NCBI GenBank assembly: GCA_046329195.1
Contig: JAXLVB010000001.1
Location: 930,001 to 994,000 of the forward strand
Origin: JAXLVB01 sp046329195
GTDB lineage: Bacteria; Bacteroidota; Bacteroidia; Cytophagales; Spirosomataceae
DNA: 64,000 nt
Direction: 5' to 3'
Numbering within the stretch: position 1 is the stretch's first letter; each line of letters begins with the position of its first letter. Below are positions 16,646-24,782 of the stretch, in pieces. The notes below the pieces were generated by a model. That model was not told the DNA's origin, made no database searches, and saw nothing but the letters and a program-made list of their open reading frames with translations. The translations under genes and the position numbers were made by a program.

Positions 16646-17851
16646 ATGGCAGAAGCTTATATCTACGACGCCGTACGTACCCCACGAGGACGAGGTAAAT
16701 CAGACGGCTCTTTACACGATGTTCAACCCATTAATTTGCTGACCCATGTATTGAAGCACCTCAAAAGTCGCAACAACTTGGATACCAGATGGATAGACGA
16801 CGTGATTATTGGTTGCGTCACGCCCATTGGTGAGCAAGGAGCCGATATTGCCCGTACGGCGGTGCTCGAAGCTGGCTATCAGCAAACGTCGTCGGGGGTA
16901 CAAATCAACCGTTTTTGTGCGTCGGGCTTAGAGGCCGTCAATATGGCTGCGGCGTATGTGATGTCGGGGCAAGTGGACTTAATGATTGGCGGTGGGGTAG
17001 AGTCAATGTCTCGGATTCCGATGGGGTCTGACGGCGGTGCTATGATGATGAATCCGTCTATTGTGGCTCGTCACAGCATGGTGCCACAGGGCATCAGTGC
17101 CGACTTGATTGCCACCAAATATGGCTACTCTCGTGAACTGGCCGATGCTTTTTCGGTAGAGTCGCACCGCAGAGCTGCTTTGGCCTCTCAGCAGCGCCTT
17201 TTTAGCAAATCATTGGTTCCGGTACAAGACGAAATCGGCATCACCGTTTTAGACACCGACGAGGGGATTCGCCCAAGCACCTCTTTAGAATCGTTAGGTA
17301 AACTCAAGCCGTCATTCGAGATGATGGGACAAATGGGCTTAGATAACCTGGCCTTGATGAAATACGCCGACCTAACCGAAATTCGGCACATCCACCACGC
17401 TGGTAACTCTTCGCAAATCACCGACGGCGCTGCTGGGATTTTGATCGGCAGCAAAGAAATGGGCGAAAAACTCGGCATCAAACCTCGGGCAAAGTTCAAA
17501 GGCTTTGGTGCAGTAGGTTCTGAGCCTACGATTATGCTTACGGGGCCAGTACCAGCCGCTCAGAAAGTACTCAAGCGAGCCGGCATGAGCGTTAGTGATA
17601 TTGATTTGTTTGAAGTCAACGAAGCTTTTGCTGTGGTACCCATGTTTTTTATGGATCAACTCAATGTACCAGAGTCAAAGGTGAACGTCAACGGCGGTGC
17701 CATTGCTATGGGGCACCCGCTTGGAGCTACAGGCGCTATTATTTTGATGACCCTCCTCGACGAATTGGAGCGCCAAGACAAAGCTGCAGGCTTGGCCACG
17801 CTCTGCGTTGGTGGAGGCATGGGCATTGCTACGGTGATTGAACGAGTATAA
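16646..17851 (+). CDS. fadA: Acetyl-CoA C-acyltransferase (thiolase)
   Basis: The 401-residue enzyme cleaves 3-ketoacyl-CoA with CoA to acetyl-CoA and a shortened acyl-CoA (or the reverse). The nucleophile Cys91 sits in NRFCASGLEAVN. The base histidine is in GGAIAMGHPLGATGA (near 355), and the second cysteine in LCVGGGMGIA (near 387). Length and motif spacing are those of degradative thiolases. The gene is followed by a hydratase/dehydrogenase fusion gene, giving the two parts of a beta-oxidation complex. Paired palindromes upstream suggest acyl-CoA-responsive or similar repression. Confidence 0.94.
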   Translation: MAEAYIYDAVRTPRGRGKSDGSLHDVQPINLLTHVLKHLKSRNNLDTRWIDDVIIGCVTPIGEQGADIARTAVLEAGYQQTSSGVQINRFCASGLEAVNMAAAYVMSGQVDLMIGGGVESMSRIPMGSDGGAMMMNPSIVARHSMVPQGISADLIATKYGYSRELADAFSVESHRRAALASQQRLFSKSLVPVQDEIGITVLDTDEGIRPSTSLESLGKLKPSFEMMGQMGLDNLALMKYADLTEIRHIHHAGNSSQITDGAAGILIGSKEMGEKLGIKPRAKFKGFGAVGSEPTIMLTGPVPAAQKVLKRAGMSVSDIDLFEVNEAFAVVPMFFMDQLNVPESKVNVNGGAIAMGHPLGATGAIILMTLLDELERQDKAAGLATLCVGGGMGIATVIERV

Positions 17852-17882
17852 TTTTTAGTAAACTTTCGATTTTTAAAAGTTA

Positions 17883-17914
17883 CCAAAAACAAGGTAAAAT
17901 ACTCTTGTTTTTGG
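17883..17914 (+). terminator. hairpin between the two beta-oxidation genes
   Basis: Perfect 11-base arms (CCAAAAACAAG and complement) lie around a 10-base loop, 18 bases before the next ATG. No T run follows, so it may act as an mRNA-processing or stability element or a leaky terminator. Confidence 0.45.
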
Positions 17915-17931
17915 CCTAATCATACAGCAAC

Positions 17932-20118
17932 ATGATTAATTATAGTGTAAAAAATAACGTAGCCATACTAAGCTGGAACGTAGCGAACCAGCCCATGAAT
18001 GTGCTCAACGACGAGTCAATTCCTGCGTTTGCGGCAGCACTCCAAAAAGCCTACGACGACGCAGAGGTAAAGGGAATCATCATCACATCGGAGCGCCCAG
18101 AGTTTGTAGCAGGTGCCGACCTGAAAGTCATTTTGAAGACGAGTAGCCTTGCCCCAGCGGCTATGTTGGAGTTTTCGATGCAGCTTCAGCGAGTGTTTAG
18201 AGGTATGGAAACCTGCGGCAAGCCCGTAGTTGCCGCTATGAACGGTACCGCTTTGGGAGGTGGATTAGAAATCTGTCTGGCGTGTCATTACCGAGTAGCA
18301 CTCAACAACCCTAAAGCTAAGTTTGGTCAGCCCGAAGTAAAGCTTGGCCTTTTGCCTGGGGCTGGCGGTACACAGCGCCTTCCACGGATGATTGGGATGG
18401 AAATGGCAGCGCCGTTGCTCCTCGAAGGCAAAGACCTTTCGGTGAAAGAAGCACACAGCATGGGCATTATCAACGATATTGCTCAAACGCCCGAAGAACT
18501 CCTAGAAAAAGCCTTTGCATGGATTGCCGCCAACCCTGCCCCTGTGCAGCCCTGGGACGAAGTCAACAAAAAAACAGGTAAAATTCAAGCAAAAGACAAC
18601 TTTAAAGTACCCGGTGGAGGTATTGCTACACCTAAAGGCATCCAGCTGATGATGGGTGGGGCTGCTATGCTCATGGACAAAACCAAGGGCAATTACCCTG
18701 CGCCGTTCGAGATTATGATGTGTGTGTACGAAGGCTTGCAGGTGAACATTGACCGGGCCTTGCTCATCGAAAGTCGGCATTTTGTGAAGGTCGCTCGCTC
18801 GTCAGTGGCTAAAAACCTGATTCGTACGATGTTTTTTGGAATGAACGAAGCCAACAAAGGCGTATCTCGCCCCAAAGACGTTCCGCCAACAGACATTAAG
18901 AAAGTGGGTATTTTAGGCGCAGGCATGATGGGCTCGGGTATTGCGTACGTGTCGGCGCTGGCAGGCTTAGAGGTAGTCTTAAAAGACGTATCAGCTGAAG
19001 CCGCCGAAAAAGGCAAGGACTATTCAAAAGCCTTGTTAGAAAAATCCATCCAGCGGGGCAAAATGGATCGCCTCCGTGCCGATGGCGTATTGGGTCTTAT
19101 CAAGGCCACTGCCGAGGCTACTGATTTGCAAGGATGTGATTTGATTATCGAAGCCGTTTTTGAAAACCGAGAACTCAAAGCCAACGTAACACAAGAAGCC
19201 GAGCCGATGCTTCGTGAAGGTGGTGTATTCTCGTCAAATACCTCTACACTTCCTATCACAGGCTTGGCCGAGGCATCGGCACATCCTGAAAACTACATTG
19301 GCTTGCACTTCTTCTCGCCCGTTGACAAAATGATGTTGGTCGAGATTATTATGGGTAAGCAAACCTCTGATTATGCCTTGGCAATGGCGATTGATTACGT
19401 GCGCAAAATCCGCAAAACGCCAATCGTGGTCAATGACTCTCGTGGTTTTTATACTAGCCGTTGCTTTGGCACCTACACGCACGAAGGCATGGAACTGCTC
19501 AAAGACGGCGTGAATCCAGTATTGATTGAAAATGCTGGCAAAAATGCTGGGATGCCCGTTGGACCACTGGCCGTAACCGACGAAGTAGCCTTAGATTTGG
19601 TTTATAAAATCTCAAGTCAGGCCATTAAAGATGGCGTACTGGCCGATACCGATACTGCCTATCAAATGGCTAAACAGTTTGTAGAGCTGGGTCGTTTGGG
19701 CAAAAAGGCTAAAGCTGGGTTCTATGAATATCCTGAAAACGGGAAAAAACACCTATGGGACGGTTTACAAAACCTATTCCCGGTAGCAACAGAACAGCCT
19801 GATATTGAAGAGGTTAAAAAGCGACTACTCTATCGTCAAGTGTTAGAAACCGTAAAATGTTGGGAAGAAGGCGTTATTCGCACCAAGCTTGACGCCGATT
19901 TGGGTTCGATTTTGGCCTGGGGCTTCCCTCCGTACACAGGCGGTACACTGTCGTTTGTAGATACCGTAGGCATTGAGGCTTTTGTAGCTGAATGCGACCG
20001 CTTGGCCAATGCCTATGGCGAGCGTTTTCGTCCTACCAAAAAACTTCGTGAAATGGCACTAAACGGCGAAGGATTTTTTGGCTCCAAACAACGCCAAGAA
20101 ATAGCGACCGTACTTTAA
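17932..20118 (+). CDS. fadB: Enoyl-CoA hydratase / 3-hydroxyacyl-CoA dehydrogenase fusion
   Basis: The 728-residue protein has an N-terminal crotonase domain (about 1-200) with GTALGGGLEICLACHYR, forming the oxyanion hole. It also has FGQPEVKLGLLPGAGGTQRL, with the catalytic glutamates. A linker is followed by the NAD-binding Rossmann motif VGILGAGMMGSGIAY (about 326-340) and the dehydrogenase core with HFFSPVDKMMLVEII, carrying the catalytic histidine. The C-terminal domain repeats the 3HCDH fold. It hydrates trans-2-enoyl-CoA and oxidises the product with NAD+. It could be called FadB or FadJ: the absence of an acyl-CoA dehydrogenase nearby prevents a finer assignment. Confidence 0.93.
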   Translation: MINYSVKNNVAILSWNVANQPMNVLNDESIPAFAAALQKAYDDAEVKGIIITSERPEFVAGADLKVILKTSSLAPAAMLEFSMQLQRVFRGMETCGKPVVAAMNGTALGGGLEICLACHYRVALNNPKAKFGQPEVKLGLLPGAGGTQRLPRMIGMEMAAPLLLEGKDLSVKEAHSMGIINDIAQTPEELLEKAFAWIAANPAPVQPWDEVNKKTGKIQAKDNFKVPGGGIATPKGIQLMMGGAAMLMDKTKGNYPAPFEIMMCVYEGLQVNIDRALLIESRHFVKVARSSVAKNLIRTMFFGMNEANKGVSRPKDVPPTDIKKVGILGAGMMGSGIAYVSALAGLEVVLKDVSAEAAEKGKDYSKALLEKSIQRGKMDRLRADGVLGLIKATAEATDLQGCDLIIEAVFENRELKANVTQEAEPMLREGGVFSSNTSTLPITGLAEASAHPENYIGLHFFSPVDKMMLVEIIMGKQTSDYALAMAIDYVRKIRKTPIVVNDSRGFYTSRCFGTYTHEGMELLKDGVNPVLIENAGKNAGMPVGPLAVTDEVALDLVYKISSQAIKDGVLADTDTAYQMAKQFVELGRLGKKAKAGFYEYPENGKKHLWDGLQNLFPVATEQPDIEEVKKRLLYRQVLETVKCWEEGVIRTKLDADLGSILAWGFPPYTGGTLSFVDTVGIEAFVAECDRLANAYGERFRPTKKLREMALNGEGFFGSKQRQEIATVL

Positions 20119-20199
20119 AAATGATTGGGGCAACTGCTAGACATCTTGCCCCTTTCTTTTAACTTTGACTCGTCAGTTGTACCCTCAAATCTTTTCAAC

Positions 20200-20535
20200 A
20201 TGAAAAAGTTTCTTCTTAGCTTGGTCGCTCTTAGTGTTTTGGTAGTGGTGAGCTCGTTTGTTGTCAAAGAAAACTACCAAGAATACGTAGGTGTTTACAA
20301 AATAAAAGATGGTCCACTCAACACAGTGACCGTTACTACCGAAAATTCCAAACTTTTTGCAGAAGTAGATTCGTACGGAAAAAACGAGATTATCAAACAA
20401 GACAAAGAAGACGTCTTTAAGTCCGTTAGTTCGTATGGTACGGTTTATACTTTCCAGCGCAATGCCGACAAAAAGATAACAGCCGTTAAGTTGGCCTTGA
20501 TGGAACAAGAGTTGGTAGCCGAAAAAGAAAAATAG
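20200..20535 (+). CDS. Small exported protein, DUF3471-like
   Basis: The ATG at 20200 gives 111 residues with a signal peptide or membrane anchor (MKKFLLSLVALSVLVVVSSF). The mature part, starting YQEYVGVYKIKDGPLNTVTV, is a single small beta domain. Its YxGxY opening and short strands resemble DUF3471, the small domain found at the end of periplasmic serine hydrolases. A TTAACTTTGACTCG string about 40 bases upstream supports an own promoter. The function is unknown. It converges with the response-regulator gene. Confidence 0.65.
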   Translation: MKKFLLSLVALSVLVVVSSFVVKENYQEYVGVYKIKDGPLNTVTVTTENSKLFAEVDSYGKNEIIKQDKEDVFKSVSSYGTVYTFQRNADKKITAVKLALMEQELVAEKEK

Positions 20536-20589
20536 GCGTTTACCTCACCAAAAAGGTAGATAACCTATTTAAGACTGAATTCTTATGCG

Positions 20590-20619
20590 ATGCTGGCTAT
20601 CTCAAATGGTAGCCAGCAT
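20590..20619 (-). terminator. hairpin spanning the response-regulator stop codon
   Basis: Perfect 10-base arms (ATGCTGGCTA and complement). The right arm encodes the last codons of the regulator and its stop codon lies in the loop. There is no T run, so the role is uncertain. Confidence 0.35.
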
Positions 20620-21354
20620 GGCCATACACTCCTCTTTCTTGCGCTTACTTACTTCTACTTGCCGACCGTTGTCCATTAGCAAATATCCATCTGACTTGAC
20701 GTACTTGCGGATGTGGTTCAGATTGACTAAATAGCTATGGTGACATCTGAAAAAGCCTTGATTTTCAAGCATTTCTTCGTATTCTTTCAGGTTGTGCGAC
20801 GACACCAGTTTCTCATTATTTTGCAGAAAAAAGGTAGTGTAGGGGCCGTCGGCTTCTAAGTAAACAATGTCTTGAATATTGAGGAGCGAAATCCCATCAG
20901 AGGCACTAATTGTAATCTTGGAAGGTTGTTTTTTAGGTTCCTCCAGCGTACGCATCAGTAGCGAAAACCGCTCTTGTAAATTGGTGCTTCGCTTTTTTAC
21001 TTTCAGACGCTCAATGGTGGCTCGTAGTTCTTCGGGGTCCACGGGTTTGAGCAAGTAATCAAAAGCCGAATACTTGTAGGCTTTGACAGCAAACTCGTTG
21101 TAGGCCGTCACAAATACGATTTCAAACGAGACATCGCCCATCATCTCAAGCATCTGGAAGCCATTGATTTCGGGCATATTGATGTCTAAAAAGATAAAAT
21201 CGGGTTGAAACTGTCGTATCAAAGCAATCCCTTCTTTGGCACTCGACGCCATGCCTAATACCTGTACGTCGGGGCAATATCGCTTCACTAGCTCATTCAG
21301 AAGGTTTTGTCCTTTGAGCTCGTCATCAATAATCAGCGTTCTAAGTGTTTCCAT
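20602..21354 (-). CDS. LytTR-family response regulator
   Basis: The 250-residue protein has a receiver domain (residues about 4-120): acidic pair DD at 10-11, phospho-acceptor Asp57 in FIFLDINMP, the Thr of FVTAYNEFAVKAY near 84 and the Lys of YLLKPVDPEEL near 104. A LytTR DNA-binding domain (about 145-250) includes ITISASDGISLLNIQDIVYLEADG and FFRCHHSYLVNLNHIRKYV. It lies 21 bases after the histidine kinase gene in the same operon and is its evident partner. LytTR regulators bind imperfect direct repeats. The target genes are not evident from this window. Confidence 0.94.
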   Translation of the reverse strand: METLRTLIIDDELKGQNLLNELVKRYCPDVQVLGMASSAKEGIALIRQFQPDFIFLDINMPEINGFQMLEMMGDVSFEIVFVTAYNEFAVKAYKYSAFDYLLKPVDPEELRATIERLKVKKRSTNLQERFSLLMRTLEEPKKQPSKITISASDGISLLNIQDIVYLEADGPYTTFFLQNNEKLVSSHNLKEYEEMLENQGFFRCHHSYLVNLNHIRKYVKSDGYLLMDNGRQVEVSKRKKEECMAMLATI

Positions 21355-21375
21355 AGTTGTTGTGTAGCTTCGAGG

Positions 21376-22800
21376 TCAAAGCAAAGGAAGTGTTAGTGTT
21401 ATTTTTGTACCTAATGAGTTACCGTTGGTGTCCAGCAAGTCTTGTACTGTTACCTTGGCTTGGTTATCGTATTGTTCGTTAATGATATTCAAACGCTCGC
21501 TGGTTAGCTTCATGCCCATCGAGGTTTTACTTTTTTTAGCGGGTGACTCAAACGTCGCCGATTTTTTTCGGCCAATACCGTTGTCTTCGATAGTAACATA
21601 CAGCGAATCGTCGTCGGAATCAAACACAATTCCGAGCTGGCGTTCGCCTTTTTTATGGAGCAACCCATGCCAAATAGCATTCTCTACATAGGGCTGCACC
21701 AGCATCGGTGGAATATTGATGAGCGTTGGGTCAAGGTGAGTTTGCACTTGGAGTTCGTAATGAAACGAATGCGTAAACCGCAGCGACTCCACGTCTAAGT
21801 ACAAGCGTAGGGTTTCTACTTCTTTAGAGAGTGGAATCGTCTGACGATCAGAGTTTTCCAAAATCAGCCGTACCAACCGTGAGAACTTGGCCAGATAGGT
21901 CATGGCAGCATCGGTTTGGTTGGTAATGATACATTCTTGAATGGCATTGAGACTATTAAACAAAAAGTGAGGGTTCATCTGGCTACGCAATGCCCGCATT
22001 CGGAGGTTGGTCATCTGACGGCTCAATTCCTGTTTTTCGAGTGCAATTCGGAGTTGCTCTATTTCACGTTGTTCTCGCTCACTTTTGAGGGCTTGCTCTA
22101 CACTATTCTTCTGATATTCAATTTGTTTGTTTCGATAACTCAAACCCAACGAAAAACAGAGGATTTCTAAAATGATTCCTACTTGCATGTAGAAAAGCGG
22201 GATTTTCCAAAAAAAATTGTCGTCTTCAAACTCATCCAAAATAGAAAGCACCATAGCTACCAAGCCAAATACCAGCAACAATAACGACCCGGTTACGAAG
22301 TATTTTCCCACCACTGTGCCACTTCGATACACTCGCTGAATACCATAGATAGACAGCACCGCCGTGAATATCCGCATGACGGAATGGAGTAACTCAAACC
22401 AAATGGTTTTATGCAACTCAACATCAAAAACCGAAACATACGTGATGTAAGCCACATAGCCGAGCAAAATCCATTGGGAGGTTTTGAATACTTTCCAGAC
22501 CCCAGGAAATGTATTGGGTAAGTCTAAAAACGATTTTGCAAACCAGAAATACAGAACATACGATAACATCGGAAACGCAATCCGATGAAACACAAAAACT
22601 CCCCAGGCCAAGGGGGTATCAGCACCCACCCAATTATAAAATTCTGTACCCCGAAGCGAAAAAAATAGTATCCAACAAAGAATATAGAATTTGTAATAGA
22701 GATAGACCTTGTCTCGTAAGAATAGATACTGCAAGGCCATGTAAATCATCATCATGGCCATCATACCAATAAAATACGGATAAAAGTCTGTATAGTGCAT
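21376..22800 (-). CDS. Membrane sensor histidine kinase, LytS/YehU type with 7TM sensor
   Basis: The ATG at 22800 gives 474 residues. A longer frame to 22830 would need a TTG start. The N-terminal half contains about seven hydrophobic segments (for example YFIGMMAMMMIYMALQYLFL), similar to 7TMR-DISM sensors. A coiled-coil linker rich in Glu, Gln and Arg follows (about 220-265). The His_kinase core has the H-box LRSQMNPHFLFNSLNAIQE (His near 277), N-box QPYVENAIWHGL and G-box IEDNGIGRKKS. It phosphorylates the LytTR regulator encoded next. The ligand is unknown. Confidence 0.92.
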   Translation of the reverse strand: MHYTDFYPYFIGMMAMMMIYMALQYLFLRDKVYLYYKFYILCWILFFSLRGTEFYNWVGADTPLAWGVFVFHRIAFPMLSYVLYFWFAKSFLDLPNTFPGVWKVFKTSQWILLGYVAYITYVSVFDVELHKTIWFELLHSVMRIFTAVLSIYGIQRVYRSGTVVGKYFVTGSLLLLVFGLVAMVLSILDEFEDDNFFWKIPLFYMQVGIILEILCFSLGLSYRNKQIEYQKNSVEQALKSEREQREIEQLRIALEKQELSRQMTNLRMRALRSQMNPHFLFNSLNAIQECIITNQTDAAMTYLAKFSRLVRLILENSDRQTIPLSKEVETLRLYLDVESLRFTHSFHYELQVQTHLDPTLINIPPMLVQPYVENAIWHGLLHKKGERQLGIVFDSDDDSLYVTIEDNGIGRKKSATFESPAKKSKTSMGMKLTSERLNIINEQYDNQAKVTVQDLLDTNGNSLGTKITLTLPLL

Positions 22801-22940
22801 TGGGGTGTTTTTGTATAACCAAAAGTGCAAAATTTTGGCTAAGAAACACCTATGAGATTAACAAATGGGTTCTCGAACTTAACATACGGTACAAAATTCC
22901 TTAACTTGTACCCATATTTATCCTCAAAACCACATCGTAC

Positions 22941-23483
22941 ATGGCACTACACCCTTCAGAAGTCTATCAAGCACTTGTTCCTACCCTAGAGCTGTATCGT
23001 AACGAACTGGACAACTACTCAGACGAAGACTTTTTCCGAAAAGATTCAGAAGAACGCTGGTCGGTGGGGCAAGTATATGAACACCTCACCGCTACAGCTC
23101 TTTACTTTTTCTTGAAGAGGGCTACCTATGCCCACGAGCAACGCAATGGCCAATGGGGTGGCGAAAAAAACGAATACGGCGAAAAGCAGTTTAAATACAA
23201 CAGTTTTCCTCCCATCAAAATCAAGATTCCCGAAGTGCTAAAAGGCCCCGAACCGGTGGCAAAATCAAGAGAAGCCTACCGAGAACTTTTGCTCAAAATA
23301 CAAGAAGATTCGCTTCAAATTAGCGAACAGATTGCCAATGACCTTGGCGAGTACAAAGTGCTTCAACCTGCTTTCGGGTGGCTTACGGCATGGGAATGGT
23401 TTCAGTTGATGGAGCAGCATTTTCGGCATCATCTTCGGCAAAAACAAGAGCTAGACACGTGGCTTGGATTAATAAATTCTTGA
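22941..23483 (+). CDS. DinB-like four-helix-bundle protein
   Basis: The 180-residue cytosolic protein opens LHPSEVYQALVPTLELYRNE and has the DinB/YfiT-type arrangement: SVGQVYEHLTATALYFFLKRAT in helix 2 and MEQHFRHHLRQKQELDTWLGL at the C-terminus. Histidines in EHLTA and HFRHHLRQ are at positions expected for the three-His metal site of this superfamily. Many members are thiol-dependent transferases (for example bacillithiol or mycothiol transferases), but the substrate here is unknown. It is transcribed divergently from the histidine kinase gene and ends in a shared bidirectional terminator. Confidence 0.85.
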   Translation: MALHPSEVYQALVPTLELYRNELDNYSDEDFFRKDSEERWSVGQVYEHLTATALYFFLKRATYAHEQRNGQWGGEKNEYGEKQFKYNSFPPIKIKIPEVLKGPEPVAKSREAYRELLLKIQEDSLQISEQIANDLGEYKVLQPAFGWLTAWEWFQLMEQHFRHHLRQKQELDTWLGLINS

Positions 23484-23500
23484 TAATAAGTTGATTAACT

Positions 23501-23537
23501 AACAAAAAGGGGCTCCCGACAGGAGCCCCTTTTTGTT
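23501..23537. terminator. bidirectional terminator
   Basis: Perfect 16-base arms (AACAAAAAGGGGCTCC and complement) around CGACA, with A and T runs on the two sides. It serves the convergent genes at 22941 and 23536. The stop codon of the latter overlaps its edge. Confidence 0.9.
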
Positions 23538-24120
23538 ATCGGTTATTGTTAGGATAGGTATCGTCTCGGTAGTTATTGTCCGAATTACGCTGGCGGTCAC
23601 GGCGGTAGTAGCCGTCGTCGTAGCCTTGCCAGTAGCCATCGTCATACCCAAACTGGTAGGTGTCGTTGTTGCGGTTATTTCGGCGAGTTCGGTTGTTGTA
23701 TCGGCCTCGCTGCCAGTCATTCGCACCGTCTTGAACCCCGTCGTCGTACCCATCGCCAAAACCATTGCGGTAGCGGCGGTCGTTACGATAATAGTTATTA
23801 AAACCGTTGGTATAACCGTTGTTGTTATTCCCGTAGCCATTGTTGTAGCCATAGCCCCCGTTGTAGCCATAACCATTATTATAACCATACCCATTATTGT
23901 ATCCATAGGGGCTATATCCATAGGGGCTATAGTTATAGTTGGGCGCAGGTACTGGCACAGGCACAACTCGTACAGGGGGTGTCACAATAAGAGGAGGCAC
24001 ATACACCCGTACTCGTGGGCGATACCGATAAGCATAGTGGTGATCTCGCCATCCCCATTGAGCTTGCGAAAATTCCACTACTCCAAGTATCAAAAAAGCA
24101 AGGAGCCAAAACCGTTTCAT
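23536..24120 (-). CDS. Secreted Gly/Tyr/Asn-rich low-complexity protein
   Basis: The ATG at 24120 gives 194 residues. A signal peptide (MKRFWLLAFLILGVVEFSQAQ) precedes a basic segment RYRPRVRVYVPPLIV, and then a run of imperfect GYNNGY-type repeats (residues about 70-110). An acidic/Tyr region follows, with FGDGYDDGVQDGAND and FGYDDGYWQGYDDGYYRRD, where the motif DGYxxGYDDG recurs. Such repeats are common in small envelope proteins of this phylum. The DGxxDG pattern might bind calcium, but this is speculation. A 205-codon frame on the opposite strand is only the mirror of this repeat. Confidence 0.75.
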   Translation of the reverse strand: MKRFWLLAFLILGVVEFSQAQWGWRDHHYAYRYRPRVRVYVPPLIVTPPVRVVPVPVPAPNYNYSPYGYSPYGYNNGYGYNNGYGYNGGYGYNNGYGNNNNGYTNGFNNYYRNDRRYRNGFGDGYDDGVQDGANDWQRGRYNNRTRRNNRNNDTYQFGYDDGYWQGYDDGYYRRDRQRNSDNNYRDDTYPNNNR

Positions 24121-24215
24121 CGTCGTAAGAAGTTTGTTTGCGCTTCCTAAATAACGAAAAAACGACGATAAATATCCCAAGTTCTTAGCCTTTTAACACT
24201 TTTTAACGCCTGCTC

Positions 24216-24617
24216 TCATTTAGGCACCAAGTTCCGCATAAAATCATCATAAAATGCCTTGATGTCTTTGGGTGGCACCGCACTCCCCCAGGTTACGGTG
24301 TAGCTTTTTTTATCAGAAACATGGTCTGTTACATAATATGACATATTACCCGGATGGTTGAATTTCCGTTTTGATACATTCAATTTAGCCAATTTGTCAA
24401 AATACTTTTTGGCTGTTGAACGAAACAGCACCCGAACCTTGTAGGTCGTATCTTTGGGCGTTTCTCGGCGATACAACGTGCCATTTTCGAGTAAAATATA
24501 CTCTTTGCCCGTCCCCGAAAACCCTCCCCCAGAGCCCACAATAAGTTGCTTTGAAGCGGGTGCTTGCGCCACAGCCAGCCCAATACTTAAACCATACAGC
24601 AGAATGAATCGACGCAT
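24216..24617 (-). CDS. Secreted protein of unknown function, 133 residues
   Basis: A signal peptide (MRRFILLYGLSIGLAVAQA) is followed by a small alpha/beta domain: LIVGSGGGFSGTGKEYILLENGTLYRRE, then YKVRVLFRSTAKKYFDKLAKL, and the end DIKAFYDDFMRNLVPK. The glycine-rich segment GSGGGFSGTGKEY, followed by ENGxLYRR, looks like a conserved block of a Bacteroidota-specific small periplasmic family. I cannot give a function. It is in the same orientation as the Gly/Tyr-rich gene, separated by 95 bases. Confidence 0.7.
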   Translation of the reverse strand: MRRFILLYGLSIGLAVAQAPASKQLIVGSGGGFSGTGKEYILLENGTLYRRETPKDTTYKVRVLFRSTAKKYFDKLAKLNVSKRKFNHPGNMSYYVTDHVSDKKSYTVTWGSAVPPKDIKAFYDDFMRNLVPK

Positions 24618-24782
24618 AAAAGGGTTAGTGTTTGAGTTATCAGTTATTCAAGATACACAAGTAAATGATTCACAAATTGTTAGAGGGGCCTTTCTTTAAA
24701 GAATCCGATAACCAAGTGTTTGGCAACTACTTAAATCACTACTTTTGGCAGAAAGATACTTAAAATTCAAGCCAGTGCAAGC

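Noticed and set aside
23533..24150. 205-codon plus-strand frame rich in Val, Ile and Ala
   Set aside because: It is the antisense of the Gly/Tyr/Asn repeat protein, which has a proper signal peptide and start.
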